6,334 nucleotides of DNA from Propionibacteriaceae bacterium (GTDB lineage: Bacteria > Actinomycetota > Actinomycetes > Propionibacteriales > Propionibacteriaceae). This document shows positions 1 to 5,411 of this stretch, piece by piece (positions within the stretch are counted from its first letter, which is position 1; the number at the start of each line of letters is the position of its first letter). The position numbers and the translations under genes are program-made. The stretch spans positions 1 through 6,334 of the forward strand of contig DAIESZ010000114.1 in assembly GCA_027346035.1 (NCBI GenBank). The letters run 5' to 3'. A model generated the notes under the pieces. It was not told where the DNA came from and did no database searches. It saw only the letters and a program-made list of their open reading frames with translations.

Positions 1-357
1 CGTGTTCTTGTACGTCTGCTGGAACTGCTGGTAGGCCTCGGCCTTGGTCTCGTAGTAGACCTTCTGCACCTCGGGATTGGCCTGCAACGCCTTCTGGATG
101 GCGGCCCGTTGGGCATCGGTGGTGTCCTGATTCGCGGTGCACGTGCCCCCCGGGTACTGGCCGAGGTCCTTGACGCACAGGAACGCGGAGATCTCGATCT
201 TGTCGTACCACTTGCCCTTGACCAGGTCGACCTGCTGAGTGGTCATCAGCCCGGTGCCGAACAGGGTGAGGGACACCCACATGGTCACGATCACGGCAAC
301 GGTCATCGACAGGTTCCGTCGCAACCCCGACCAGGTTTCCCGCAGTGTGTGGCGCAT
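1..357 (-). CDS. ftsX: Cell division protein FtsX, N-terminal 119 residues (partial)
   Basis: FtsX is the integral-membrane half of the FtsEX ABC-type complex. In the family it passes the ATPase cycle of FtsE across the membrane to activate peptidoglycan hydrolases at the division site. The visible part begins MRHTLRETWSGLRRN, a short basic cytoplasmic tail. One hydrophobic membrane segment follows at about residues 17-38, then the start of the extracellular domain with Cys61 and Cys73, which could form a disulfide, and a helical Gln/Ala-rich stretch near 83-115. The remaining membrane segments lie beyond the left edge. The ATG start is supported by GAAGGA (369-374, minus strand), 11 nt upstream. 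The gene lies 47 nt after ftsE on the same strand with no promoter visible between them, so co-transcription is likely. Identification rests on the N-terminal pattern plus its position after ftsE. Confidence 0.93.
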   Translation of the reverse strand, partial: MRHTLRETWSGLRRNLSMTVAVIVTMWVSLTLFGTGLMTTQQVDLVKGKWYDKIEISAFLCVKDLGQYPGGTCTANQDTTDAQRAAIQKALQANPEVQKVYYETKAEAYQQFQQTYKNT

Positions 358-404
358 ATCAGGCTGAATCCTTCGTGTGTGGCGTGCGGTGGCGGGTCGG
401 GGCG

Positions 405-1091
405 TCAGGACGCGCCGTAGACACCCTTGGTCTGGTCGCGGACCAGGACTCCCTTGTCGAGTTCGAGCACCCGGCGGCGCATCTGGTCGACGATCGTCGA
501 GTCGTGGGTGGCCATGATGATCGTGGTGCCGGTGCGGTTGATCCGGTCGAGCAACTTCATGATGCCCACGCTCGTGGCCGGGTCGAGGTTGCCCGTGGGT
601 TCGTCGGCGATGAGGATGGCGGGGTTGTTGACGAACGCCCGGGCGATCGCGACCCGCTGCTGCTCCCCACCGGAGAGTTCATCGGGCAGGCGGTCACCCT
701 TGCCCACCAGACCCACGGTCTGCAGCGTCTCGGGCACCCGGCGCTTGATCTCGCTGGTGGGACGTCCGATCACCTGGAGCGCGAACGCCACGTTCTCGTT
801 GACCGTCTTGCCCGGCAGCAGCCGGAAGTCCTGGAACACCGTTCCGATCCGGCGCCGGTGCTGCGGGATCTTCCACGGGTGGATCCGGGAGAGGTCCTTG
901 CCCGCGACCAGCACCTGTCCCCTGCTGGTGACCAGCTCACGCAGGATCAGCCGGAGGAACGTCGACTTCCCGGAGCCCGACGAGCCCACGAGGAAGACGA
1001 ATTCGCCCTTGTCGATCTGCGCATTGACGTTGGACAGCGCCGGGGTCTGCTGAGCGTCGTAGAACTTGGTGACGTTGTCGAAGGTGATCAT
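405..1091 (-). CDS. ftsE: Cell division ATP-binding protein FtsE
   Basis: This is the cytoplasmic ATPase of the FtsEX complex, 228 residues, the usual size for FtsE. All ABC ATPase motifs are present: Walker [10 protein letters not shown] at residues 36-44, Q-loop Gln87 in VFQDFR, signature [14 protein letters not shown] at 139-152, Walker B ILIADE at 159-164 followed by PTGNLDP, and H-loop His196 in MATHD. The protein opens [11 protein letters not shown], typical of FtsE. The ATG is preceded by AAGAGG (1099-1104, minus strand) with a 7-nt spacer, supporting this start over an out-of-frame ATG four bases upstream. The gene follows prfB after a 139-nt gap and precedes ftsX. The order prfB-ftsE-ftsX resembles the mycobacterial layout, where two further genes lie between prfB and ftsE. 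No motif is damaged, so an active ATPase is expected. Confidence 0.97.
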   Translation of the reverse strand: MITFDNVTKFYDAQQTPALSNVNAQIDKGEFVFLVGSSGSGKSTFLRLILRELVTSRGQVLVAGKDLSRIHPWKIPQHRRRIGTVFQDFRLLPGKTVNENVAFALQVIGRPTSEIKRRVPETLQTVGLVGKGDRLPDELSGGEQQRVAIARAFVNNPAILIADEPTGNLDPATSVGIMKLLDRINRTGTTIIMATHDSTIVDQMRRRVLELDKGVLVRDQTKGVYGAS

Positions 1092-1230
1092 GCATCGGCC
1101 TCTTGCTGGGGAAGTGAGCCCGGGTCACGCGTCACGTTCCGACGCGCGGGTTCTGAAGAATTCTAAGGTACCCGCCCGCGATCGCCCGATTCGACCCGCC
1201 TGGCGCCGCGTTCCGGGAAGCCGTTCGGCC
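1092..1230 (-). promoter_or_regulatory. prfB-ftsE spacer with a candidate ftsE -10 box
   Basis: This 139-nt spacer separates the prfB stop from the ftsE start and is less GC-rich in its middle than its surroundings. On the minus strand it contains TAGAAT (1160-1165), which fits the actinobacterial TANNNT -10 pattern and would give a leader of roughly 60 nt ahead of ftsE. An overlapping TACCTT also fits. I see no convincing -35 hexamer at 16-19 nt, and no clear hairpin that would terminate prfB transcripts. ftsEX may therefore have its own promoter while also receiving read-through from prfB. Confidence 0.3.
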
Positions 1231-2334
1231 TCAGACGCCGCGACGGCGCCAGCGGATCCCGGCGTCGATGAACCCGTCGATGTCGCCGTCGAAGACCGCG
1301 TCGGGGTTGCCCACCTCGTGGTCGGTACGCAGGTCCTTGACCATCTGGTACGGGTGCAGCACGTAGGAACGCATCTGCGATCCCCACGAGTTGCCCGAGT
1401 CGCCCTTCAGCTCCTTCATCTGTGCCTCGCGCTCCTGCCGGGCGCGCTCGAGCAGCCGCGACTGCAGCACCCGCAGCGCGGCAGCCTTGTTCTGCAACTG
1501 CGACTTCTCGTTCTGGCAGCTCACGACGATGCCGGTCGGCAGGTGGGTGATCCGCACCGCGGAGTCGGTGGTGTTGACGCTCTGACCGCCCGGACCCGAC
1601 GAGCGGAACACGTCGACGCGGATGTCGCCCTCGGGCACGTCGATGTGGTCGGTCTCCTCGGTGACGGGGAGCACCTCGACCCCGGCGAACGACGTCTGCC
1701 GGCGTCCCTGGTTGTCGAACGGCGAGATGCGCACCAGCCGGTGGGTGCCGGCCTCGACCGACAGCGACCCGTAGGCGAACGGCGCGCGGACGGCGAAGGT
1801 GGCCGACTTGATGCCCGCCTCCTCCGCGTAGGAGACGTCGTACACCTCGTAGCCGTAGTTGTGACGCTCGGCCCATCGGGTGTACATGCGCAGCAGCATC
1901 GCGGCGAAGTCGGCGGCGTCGATGCCGCCGGCCTCGGAGCGGATCGTCACCAGCGCGTCGCGTTCGTCGTACTCGCCAGAGAGCAGGGTGCGCACCTCGA
2001 GGCCCGAGATGTCCTTCCTGAGCCGGACGATCTCCTGCTCGGCCTCGCTGATCGAGTCGGCGTCGCCCTCCTCGGCCCCGAGCTCCAGCAGCACCTGCAC
2101 GTCGTCGAGACGCTGACGCAGGCCGGTCACCCGTTCCACCTCCCCTTGGAGCATCGACAGCCGGGAGGTGACCCGTTGCGCGTTCGCCTGGTCGTCCCAG
2201 AGGTCGGGGGCGCTGACCTGCTCCTCGAGCTCGCGGAGCTCGGCGCGCTTGCCCTCGGGGTCGACGACGGCCTCGATGCTGTCGAGGGATCGCTCGAGGT
2301 CGGCGATGGTGTTCTGCAGGTCTTCTAGTGCCAC
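1231..2334 (-). CDS. prfB: Peptide chain release factor 2 (RF2)
   Basis: RF2 releases the finished protein at UGA and UAA stop codons on the ribosome. The product is 367 residues, standard for the family. An N-terminal helical domain (about 1-110) is followed by the core with the stop-codon-reading tripeptide SPF at 204-206 ([10 protein letters not shown]). The SPF tripeptide marks RF2 rather than RF1 (PxT). The catalytic GGQ loop is at 249-251 ([10 protein letters not shown]), followed by the conserved NEKSQLQNK stretch at 275-283. The start is GTG ([10 protein letters not shown]). Further upstream the frame stays open without RF2-like sequence. The reading frame is continuous, with no in-frame TGA or CTTTGA near codon 25, so the programmed +1 frameshift that autoregulates RF2 in E. 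coli and many other bacteria is absent. No Shine-Dalgarno is seen before GTG; a TANNNT box lies 8 nt upstream instead. Confidence 0.97.
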   Translation of the reverse strand: MALEDLQNTIADLERSLDSIEAVVDPEGKRAELRELEEQVSAPDLWDDQANAQRVTSRLSMLQGEVERVTGLRQRLDDVQVLLELGAEEGDADSISEAEQEIVRLRKDISGLEVRTLLSGEYDERDALVTIRSEAGGIDAADFAAMLLRMYTRWAERHNYGYEVYDVSYAEEAGIKSATFAVRAPFAYGSLSVEAGTHRLVRISPFDNQGRRQTSFAGVEVLPVTEETDHIDVPEGDIRVDVFRSSGPGGQSVNTTDSAVRITHLPTGIVVSCQNEKSQLQNKAAALRVLQSRLLERARQEREAQMKELKGDSGNSWGSQMRSYVLHPYQMVKDLRTDHEVGNPDAVFDGDIDGFIDAGIRWRRRGV

Positions 2335-2342
2335 GAGGGGCG

Positions 2343-2348
2343 AGTGTA
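2343..2348 (-). promoter_or_regulatory. Candidate -10 box for a leaderless prfB mRNA
   Basis: On the minus strand TACACT is followed by eight pyrimidine-rich bases (CGCCCCTC) and then the prfB GTG. TANNNT is the known actinobacterial -10 pattern, and a -10 box this close to the start would put transcription initiation at or within a base or two of the GTG, giving a leaderless message. The eight bases cannot act as a ribosome-binding site. No -35 hexamer is recognisable. Confidence 0.45.
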
Positions 2349-2393
2349 TCCGCCGCCGCCGCGCACGGGCGAGCCGCGGCCCGCGACCACGAC

Positions 2394-3569
2394 TCAGTCG
2401 GCCGAGCGGGCCCGCCGGAACCGGCGTCCGAGATGGAGCACGACGACGAGCAGCACCAGGGTGACCGCGACGCCCGCGAGCCCCACCGGCAGCCATGATC
2501 CGATCGTCGCCGGGGCGGCCACCGGAGCGGTCGGTGAGGGCTGGGCCGGGATCCGGGCCAGGGCGTCCGCGACGGCCGTCACGGTGTTCCCGACGGCGGC
2601 GCCGTGGTAACCCAGATGGATCGGGCGCGCCCGGTCGCGCTCGGCAGTGATCGTGCTCGCGGTCGTGAGGATGCGGGCCAGCGGCTTCGCCGCGTCGCAG
2701 ACGAGGTCGCCGGTGTCGCACACCGAATAGACGCGGGGGGCGTCGGTTCCGGAGATCGACAGCCCGTCGGAGGACATCATCATGTCCAACCTGGTCGTGT
2801 CGACGGTCCCCTGGTACATGTCGACCGCGGCCTGCACCACCGCGCGCACCTGGTCGGCGCGGGTCGGATTGGTGAACGGGTTGGCGACCGAGCGCAGGTA
2901 GGTGAGAGCGGTGACCAGGCCGAAGGCCCGGTTGCCCGCGGTGCCGTCGAGTTCGACCTCGTTCTGGCCCGGATAATGCACCGGATCCCCCAGCAGCACC
3001 GCGGCGAGCAGCCGGGGTCCCTGGGGATGGGCCGCCAGCGTCCGGACGATCACCTCCGAACCCTGCGAGAACCCCACCAGCAGCAGCCGCTGGTCGGGGC
3101 AGGCCTGCGACTGGGAGGCGATCAGCCCGGTGAGAGCCGTCACCCCGGCGGAGACGGACACGAAGTAGGCGTTGCGGGGAGCGGTCGGGTCGAAGATCGC
3201 CTGCTCGACCGTCTGGGTGTCGATGGCGTCGATCGCGCTCGCCGGGTAGTCGAGATAGGCCTGGCGGACCGTGGCCGAGCCGGCCCGCGGGGCGAGCGCG
3301 TCGCGGAAGTCGGCGATCGTCGGGCCGTACGGCGCGGGCTCCCCCGATCCTCGGACGCCGACGAACAGCACCTGCGCGCAGTTGCCGGCGGTGAGCTTCG
3401 ACGACGCCGTCGGCACCACGGACCAGCCCGGGTCGGGGGTCGACGTGGCCCCGGCCGAGGACCCCGGCGACGCCGGGGCTGAGGCCGCGCGGGCCGACTG
3501 GGCGGCCCCGGCCAGTGGCATCAACATGGCCAGGAGCAGCGCGAGCAGGATCCTGCGGACGGTCACCAC
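2394..3569 (-). CDS. Cutinase-family serine esterase with N-terminal signal and C-terminal membrane anchor
   Basis: This is an extracytoplasmic alpha/beta-hydrolase of the cutinase family, whose members cleave ester bonds in lipids or polyesters. It has 391 residues; classical cutinases are about 200-250. Residues 5-22 form a hydrophobic signal or anchor after VRR, followed by an Ala/Ser/Pro-rich linker to about 55. The catalytic domain spans about 60-340: Cys64 in [15 protein letters not shown], nucleophile Ser168 in VGFSQGS, partner Cys157, Asp288 in the CDTGDLVC loop (Cys284/Cys291), and His318 in PIHLGYH. A Pro-rich stalk (341-357) leads to a strongly hydrophobic segment (358-380) ending in [11 protein letters not shown], a positive cytoplasmic tail. 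The triad and both cysteine pairs of the fold are present. GTG at 3569 fits a leaderless start; GTG at 3566 is equally possible. prfB follows after 59 nt. Substrate is unknown; cell-envelope lipids are a plausible guess given the anchoring. Confidence 0.88.
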   Translation of the reverse strand: MVTVRRILLALLLAMLMPLAGAAQSARAASAPASPGSSAGATSTPDPGWSVVPTASSKLTAGNCAQVLFVGVRGSGEPAPYGPTIADFRDALAPRAGSATVRQAYLDYPASAIDAIDTQTVEQAIFDPTAPRNAYFVSVSAGVTALTGLIASQSQACPDQRLLLVGFSQGSEVIVRTLAAHPQGPRLLAAVLLGDPVHYPGQNEVELDGTAGNRAFGLVTALTYLRSVANPFTNPTRADQVRAVVQAAVDMYQGTVDTTRLDMMMSSDGLSISGTDAPRVYSVCDTGDLVCDAAKPLARILTTASTITAERDRARPIHLGYHGAAVGNTVTAVADALARIPAQPSPTAPVAAPATIGSWLPVGLAGVAVTLVLLVVVLHLGRRFRRARSAD

Positions 3570-3577
3570 GTGACCCG

Positions 3578-3583
3578 AGGCTA
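3578..3583 (-). promoter_or_regulatory. Candidate -10 box for a leaderless esterase mRNA
   Basis: On the minus strand TAGCCT (TANNNT) is followed by exactly eight bases (CGGGTCAC) and then the GTGGTG start of the cutinase-family gene. Spacing and layout match the box before prfB. No ribosome-binding site is visible between box and start, and no -35 hexamer stands out. It lies in the 96-nt gap between divergent genes; I see no equally good -10 box for the plus-strand gene on the other side. Confidence 0.42.
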
Positions 3584-3665
3584 CCCGGGGGGCGCGGAAC
3601 GCCGCGCGGGTGGTCCGGAGCCCGACCGCGGTGCGCGGGCCCCCGCGGCACGGCAGGATCGGACC

Positions 3666-4043
3666 ATGACCCCCGACGAGGTGTACGCCGTGGCCCGGCT
3701 CGTACCGTCCGGCCGGGTGGTGAGCTACGGCGACATCGCGGCACTGTTCGACGCGAACCCCCGGCAGGTGGGCAGCCACCTCGGCCGCTGCGACGCCCCA
3801 GGCGTCCCCTGGTGGCGGGTCACGAACGCGTCCGGGCGCCTGCCGGCGCACCTCGTGGCCGAGGCGGCGGCACACTGGCGCGCCGAGGGGACGCCCTGCC
3901 GGGCCGACGGGTCCGGCGTCCACATGGGCCGGGCGCGCGCCGACCTGCCCGACCTCGCCGACGCCGCCGAGCTGGCCCTCGGTCCGCTGCCCGGGTTGCG
4001 GGGGTCGAGGGTGGAGCCCGGCGAGCGCCCCGTGGGAGACTGA
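3666..4043 (+). CDS. Alkyltransferase-like (Atl) protein, MGMT fold with Trp replacing the acceptor Cys
   Basis: Atl proteins bind O6-alkylguanine in DNA, flip it out and hand the lesion to nucleotide-excision repair. They cannot remove the alkyl group because the acceptor Cys of MGMT is missing. The product is 125 residues, matching the MGMT DNA-binding domain alone. It shows [10 protein letters not shown] (residues 17-26), with Tyr21 at the nucleotide-flipping Tyr position, then [11 protein letters not shown] (31-41) of the recognition helix-turn-helix, with Arg33 a likely Arg finger. PWWRV at 48-52 corresponds to PCHRV of MGMT, so Trp49 replaces Cys and Trp50 replaces His. The C-terminal tail after about residue 105 is poorly conserved. 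The ATG has AGGA 7 nt upstream. yqeY follows after 28 nt, probably on the same transcript. No partner repair gene is in the window. Confidence 0.88.
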   Translation: MTPDEVYAVARLVPSGRVVSYGDIAALFDANPRQVGSHLGRCDAPGVPWWRVTNASGRLPAHLVAEAAAHWRAEGTPCRADGSGVHMGRARADLPDLADAAELALGPLPGLRGSRVEPGERPVGD

Positions 4044-4071
4044 CGGGGTTGCCCAACCGAAAGGATGCGCC

Positions 4072-4536
4072 GTGGGAGCACTCAAGGAGCGGCTCAGGGC
4101 CGATCTCGTCGTCGCCATGAAGGCACGCGACGAGGCGGCGAAGAGCAATGTGCGGATGGCCCTGGCCGCGATCATGAACGAGGAGGTCGCCGGCAAGCAG
4201 GCGCGCGAACTCGCCGACGACGAGGAACTGCGGGTGATCACCCGCGAGGTCAACAAGCGCAAGGACTCCGCGCAGGCCTACGCGGAGGGCGGGCGTCCCG
4301 AACTCGCCGCGAAGGAGGCGGGCGAGGCCGAGTTCCTGTCCCAGTACCTGCCCGCGCAGCTGGGCGACGACGAGATCAGTGCGATCGTCGACGCCCGGAT
4401 CGCCGCGCTCGCCGCCGGTGGCGAGGCGCCGACCATGAAGCAGATGGGGCAGGTGATGAAGGCCGTCACCGCCGAGATCGCCGGACGCGCCGACGGACGC
4501 CGGGTCTCCGAGATCGTCCGGGCGGCCCTCGGCTGA
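4072..4536 (+). CDS. GatB/YqeY-domain protein
   Basis: The protein has 154 residues, the standard length for the YqeY family, which shares its fold with the tail domain of the GatB amidotransferase subunit. A role in tRNA-dependent amidation or tRNA binding is often suggested, but the function of stand-alone YqeY is not established. It is almost wholly alpha-helical and highly charged. Family features are LKERLRADLVVAMKARD at the N-terminus, the RMALAAIMNEEV helix (28-39), EAEFLSQYLPAQLGDDEI (85-102), and the C-terminal GRADGRRVSEIVRAAL (138-153). The start is GTG at 4072, supported by AAAGGA (4060-4065) with a 6-nt spacer; an ATG at 4065 is in another frame. The gene follows the Atl gene by 28 nt. 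A tRNA-Val gene lies 76 nt downstream. Confidence 0.93.
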   Translation: MGALKERLRADLVVAMKARDEAAKSNVRMALAAIMNEEVAGKQARELADDEELRVITREVNKRKDSAQAYAEGGRPELAAKEAGEAEFLSQYLPAQLGDDEISAIVDARIAALAAGGEAPTMKQMGQVMKAVTAEIAGRADGRRVSEIVRAALG

Positions 4537-4588
4537 TCCCGGCGCCGGACGAGGTGACGGCTCATCCGCGTCTGCTGTCACAATGGGC

Positions 4589-4608
4589 CACGGCCCGATC
4601 GGGCCGTG
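4589..4608 (+). other. Perfect 20-nt palindrome just upstream of tRNA-Val
   Basis: CACGGCCCGATCGGGCCGTG is its own reverse complement. As RNA it gives an 8-bp stem (4589-4596 with 4601-4608) closed by a GATC tetraloop, ending 4 nt before the tRNA. It has no T-run, so it is not a standard intrinsic terminator for yqeY. It could be a hairpin in the 5' leader of the pre-tRNA, a T-less actinobacterial terminator, or a protein-binding palindrome. A weak promoter-like arrangement lies upstream (GTGACG at 4554-4559 and CACAAT at 4579-4584, spacing 19 nt). Confidence 0.5.
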
Positions 4609-4612
4609 CCGA

Positions 4613-4686
4613 GGGCGCATAGCTCAGTTGGTTAGAGCACCTCCCTTACAAGGAGGGGGTCGGGGGTTCGAGTCCCTCTGCGCCCA
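4613..4686 (+). tRNA. tRNA-Val (anticodon TAC)
   Basis: A complete cloverleaf can be folded by eye. The 7-bp acceptor stem pairs GGGCGCA (4613-4619) with TGCGCCC (4679-4685) and is followed by discriminator A4686. The D stem is GCTC/GAGC (4622-4625 with 4635-4638) with a GG-containing loop. The anticodon stem is CCTCC/GGAGG (4640-4644 with 4652-4656) with loop CTTACAA and anticodon TAC at 4647-4649, reading GUA. The variable loop is five bases. The T stem (4662-4666 with 4674-4678, one G-T pair) carries the TTCGAGT loop. Only CC of the 3' CCA is encoded (4687-4688, then T), so the terminal A must come from nucleotidyltransferase. The tRNA marks the boundary between conserved genes on its left and accessory-looking sequence on its right. 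Confidence 0.97.
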
Positions 4687-4693
4687 CCTGTGT

Positions 4694-4726
4694 GATGAGT
4701 CGCGACATATGTCTCACATGAGTCGC
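4694..4726. repeat. Left copies of the GATGAG-n-CGCGACAT repeat
   Basis: Copy 1 is GATGAGTCGCGACAT (4694-4708). Copy 2 begins CATGAGTCGC (4717-4726) and then degenerates. ATGAGTCGC recurs with a 23-bp period (4695-4703 and 4718-4726). The first copy contains two short palindromes, GTCGCGAC (4699-4706) and ACATATGT (4705-4712). Related copies in the same orientation occur about 495 bp downstream. Tandem short repeats with GTCGCGACAT and TGTCTCAC cores recall, from memory, ends of insertion sequences in actinobacteria such as the IS481 family; that link is unverified. No transposase gene is present. Confidence 0.5.
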
Positions 4727-4810
4727 CTGACAGGTCACCGGGGGCCGGCCACCGGCCGGGCGCACGTTGCGTGTCCCTCCGATGGTCCCGGACTGGTCAC
4801 CGCCCCCGGG

Positions 4811-4840
4811 CACATCTGCGATCAGGTCTCTCGAGACACC
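4811..4840. repeat. Split repeat CACATCTG...GAGACACC flanking the hydrolase remnant
   Basis: CACATCTG (4811-4818) and GAGACACC (4833-4840) recur in the same order at 5204-5211 and 5214-5221, separated by 14 nt on the left and 2 nt on the right. The right member overlaps the start of the hydrolase remnant, and the left member ends exactly at its stop codon (4841-4843). Inside the left copy GTCTC-TC-GAGAC (4826-4837) is a short inverted repeat. The 8-base matches are short, so chance similarity cannot be excluded. Confidence 0.3.
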
Positions 4841-5206
4841 TCAACCCCGGACATCCGCGGCGGCGATCGCCGCGTCGGGTCGTTCGAGAAACAGGAAGGG
4901 GCCGGCTTGCTCGACGATGCTCAGCGTGCTGGTCGGCACGGCGGCCGCGGTCTCCCGTCCGGCGTCCGGGTGGATGAGTCGGTCCTCCGCCCCGTGGATG
5001 ACGAAGGTCGGGCAGGTGATGCCCGGGAGGAGGTCGCGGGAGTCACGGCGATCCATGGTGGCGGACTGCTGTCGCAGGAAGCCGTGCGGTCCGACCGTTG
5101 CTGCCATGCCTCGCCATGCCCGCAACAGGTGCGGGTCGGATTCGTTGCGTCCGGCCACGATGCCAGGGAACGCGGTCGGGTGACAGCCCGGATGAGACTT
5201 CGCCAC
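4841..5206 (-). pseudogene. Alpha/beta-hydrolase, C-terminal remnant with lost catalytic His
   Basis: Read on the minus strand, about 105 residues match the C-terminal half of an alpha/beta-hydrolase. A cap-like helical part (LLRAWRGMAATVGPHGFLRQQ) is followed by the strand and acid loop CPTFVIHGAEDRLIHPDAG, with Asp75 as the catalytic acid, and by VEQAGPFLFLERP. In the family this last motif normally reads GHFLFLERP or similar; here Pro103 (codon CCC at 4898-4900) stands where the catalytic His (CAC/CAT) is expected. The N-terminal half with the GxSxG nucleophile is absent: the sequence upstream is repeat DNA with no hydrolase character, and the apparent GTG start (5206) lies inside that repeat. 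The C-terminus ends early in an Ala-rich tail. I read it as a truncated, inactivated gene, not a functional protein. Its reading frame is still open over the matching part, so decay may be fairly recent. Confidence 0.72.
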
Positions 5207-5228
5207 ATCTGGTGAGACACCGCGACAT
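5191..5228. repeat. Right copies of the GATGAG-n-CGCGACAT repeat (20-bp tandem)
   Basis: Two adjacent 20-bp units, 5191-5210 and 5211-5230, match at 14 of 20 positions: GATGAGACTTCGCCACAT... and GGTGAGACACCGCGACAT.... They share the GATGAG-n-CGCGACAT pattern with the copies at 4694-4726 and lie in the same orientation. The hydrolase remnant loses homology about here, so the repeat block marks the break point that removed its N-terminal half. Confidence 0.5.
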
Positions 5229-5250
5229 GCCCGTCAGACGCAGGACAAGT

Positions 5251-5263
5251 CGATGTGACATCG
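5251..5263. other. 13-nt palindrome CGATGTGACATCG
   Basis: Six-base arms CGATGT and ACATCG flank a central G. It lies about 150 bp upstream of the GTG of the HSL-family esterase and just right of the tandem repeats. It could be an operator or part of the decayed element; nothing else in the sequence decides between these. Confidence 0.25.
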
Positions 5264-5398
5264 GGCTCGGCCGCGCCCTCGTCCATCCCCTTCGGTCGTG
5301 GCGGCTGCGCCTCGACCGCCCGCGCTGGTCGCGCCACGTGCGTGTCCCCACCAGCGCCGGTCCGGCTCCGAGGCCCGCAAAGGCTGCTTGGCGAGCGC

Positions 5399-5404
5399 TA
5401 GTGT
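5399..5404 (+). promoter_or_regulatory. Candidate -10 box for a leaderless esterase mRNA
   Basis: TAGTGT (TANNNT) is followed by seven bases (CTGGGTC) and then the GTG start of the HSL-family esterase. No purine-rich ribosome-binding site precedes this GTG, so a leaderless message is plausible. The layout repeats that of prfB and of the cutinase-family gene. No clear -35 hexamer. Confidence 0.35.
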
Positions 5405-5411
5405 CTGGGTC

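Larger units (their letters stand above)
4689..5411. other. About 720 bp without an intact gene: decayed accessory sequence beside the tRNA
   Basis: No intact gene is supported here. The stretch contains short degenerate direct repeats at 4694-4726 and 5191-5228, a broken alpha/beta-hydrolase fragment between them on the minus strand, a GC-only hairpin CCGGCC-ACC-GGCCGG at 4745-4759 that might end tRNA transcripts but lacks a T-run, and a 13-nt palindrome CGATGTGACATCG at 5251-5263. I see nothing interpretable in 5264-5398. Long open frames in this GC-rich stretch have compositions unlike proteins (Arg/Pro/Ser runs) and no domain patterns. The position next to a tRNA, with gene debris and repeats, is typical of an old integration or rearrangement site. 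Confidence 0.6.

Noticed and set aside
1066..2328. Plus-strand open frame of about 420 codons opposite prfB
   Set aside because: It is the antisense shadow of prfB: composition is Val/Leu/His/Asp/Arg-rich with no recognisable domain, while the minus strand encodes a complete RF2.
2345..2393. CCG/GCC-rich run between the cutinase-family gene and prfB as a possible terminator or trinucleotide repeat
   Set aside because: There are only a few CCG units and no stable stem followed by T residues; ordinary low-complexity GC-rich spacer.
3626..3648. GC-rich hairpin (CCGCGG ... CCGCGG) in the gap before the Atl gene
   Set aside because: Short, with several competing foldings, and expected by chance at this base composition; no riboswitch or attenuator features around it.
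2337..3744. Long minus-strand open frame continuing upstream of the RF2 gene, as if RF2 had a 470-residue N-terminal extension
   Set aside because: The extension is Arg/Pro/Gly-rich with no domain pattern and overlaps the well-supported cutinase-family gene in another frame; it is a high-GC artefact.
4745..4759. Hairpin CCGGCC-ACC-GGCCGG as a tRNA terminator
   Set aside because: The stem is only 6 bp, all G/C, lacks a T-run, and such hairpins arise by chance in GC-rich DNA; not strong enough to call as a terminator.
4583..5215. Plus-strand open frame spanning the tRNA and the repeat region
   Set aside because: It starts inside the tRNA leader, runs through the whole tRNA gene and lies antisense to the hydrolase remnant; no protein-like pattern.
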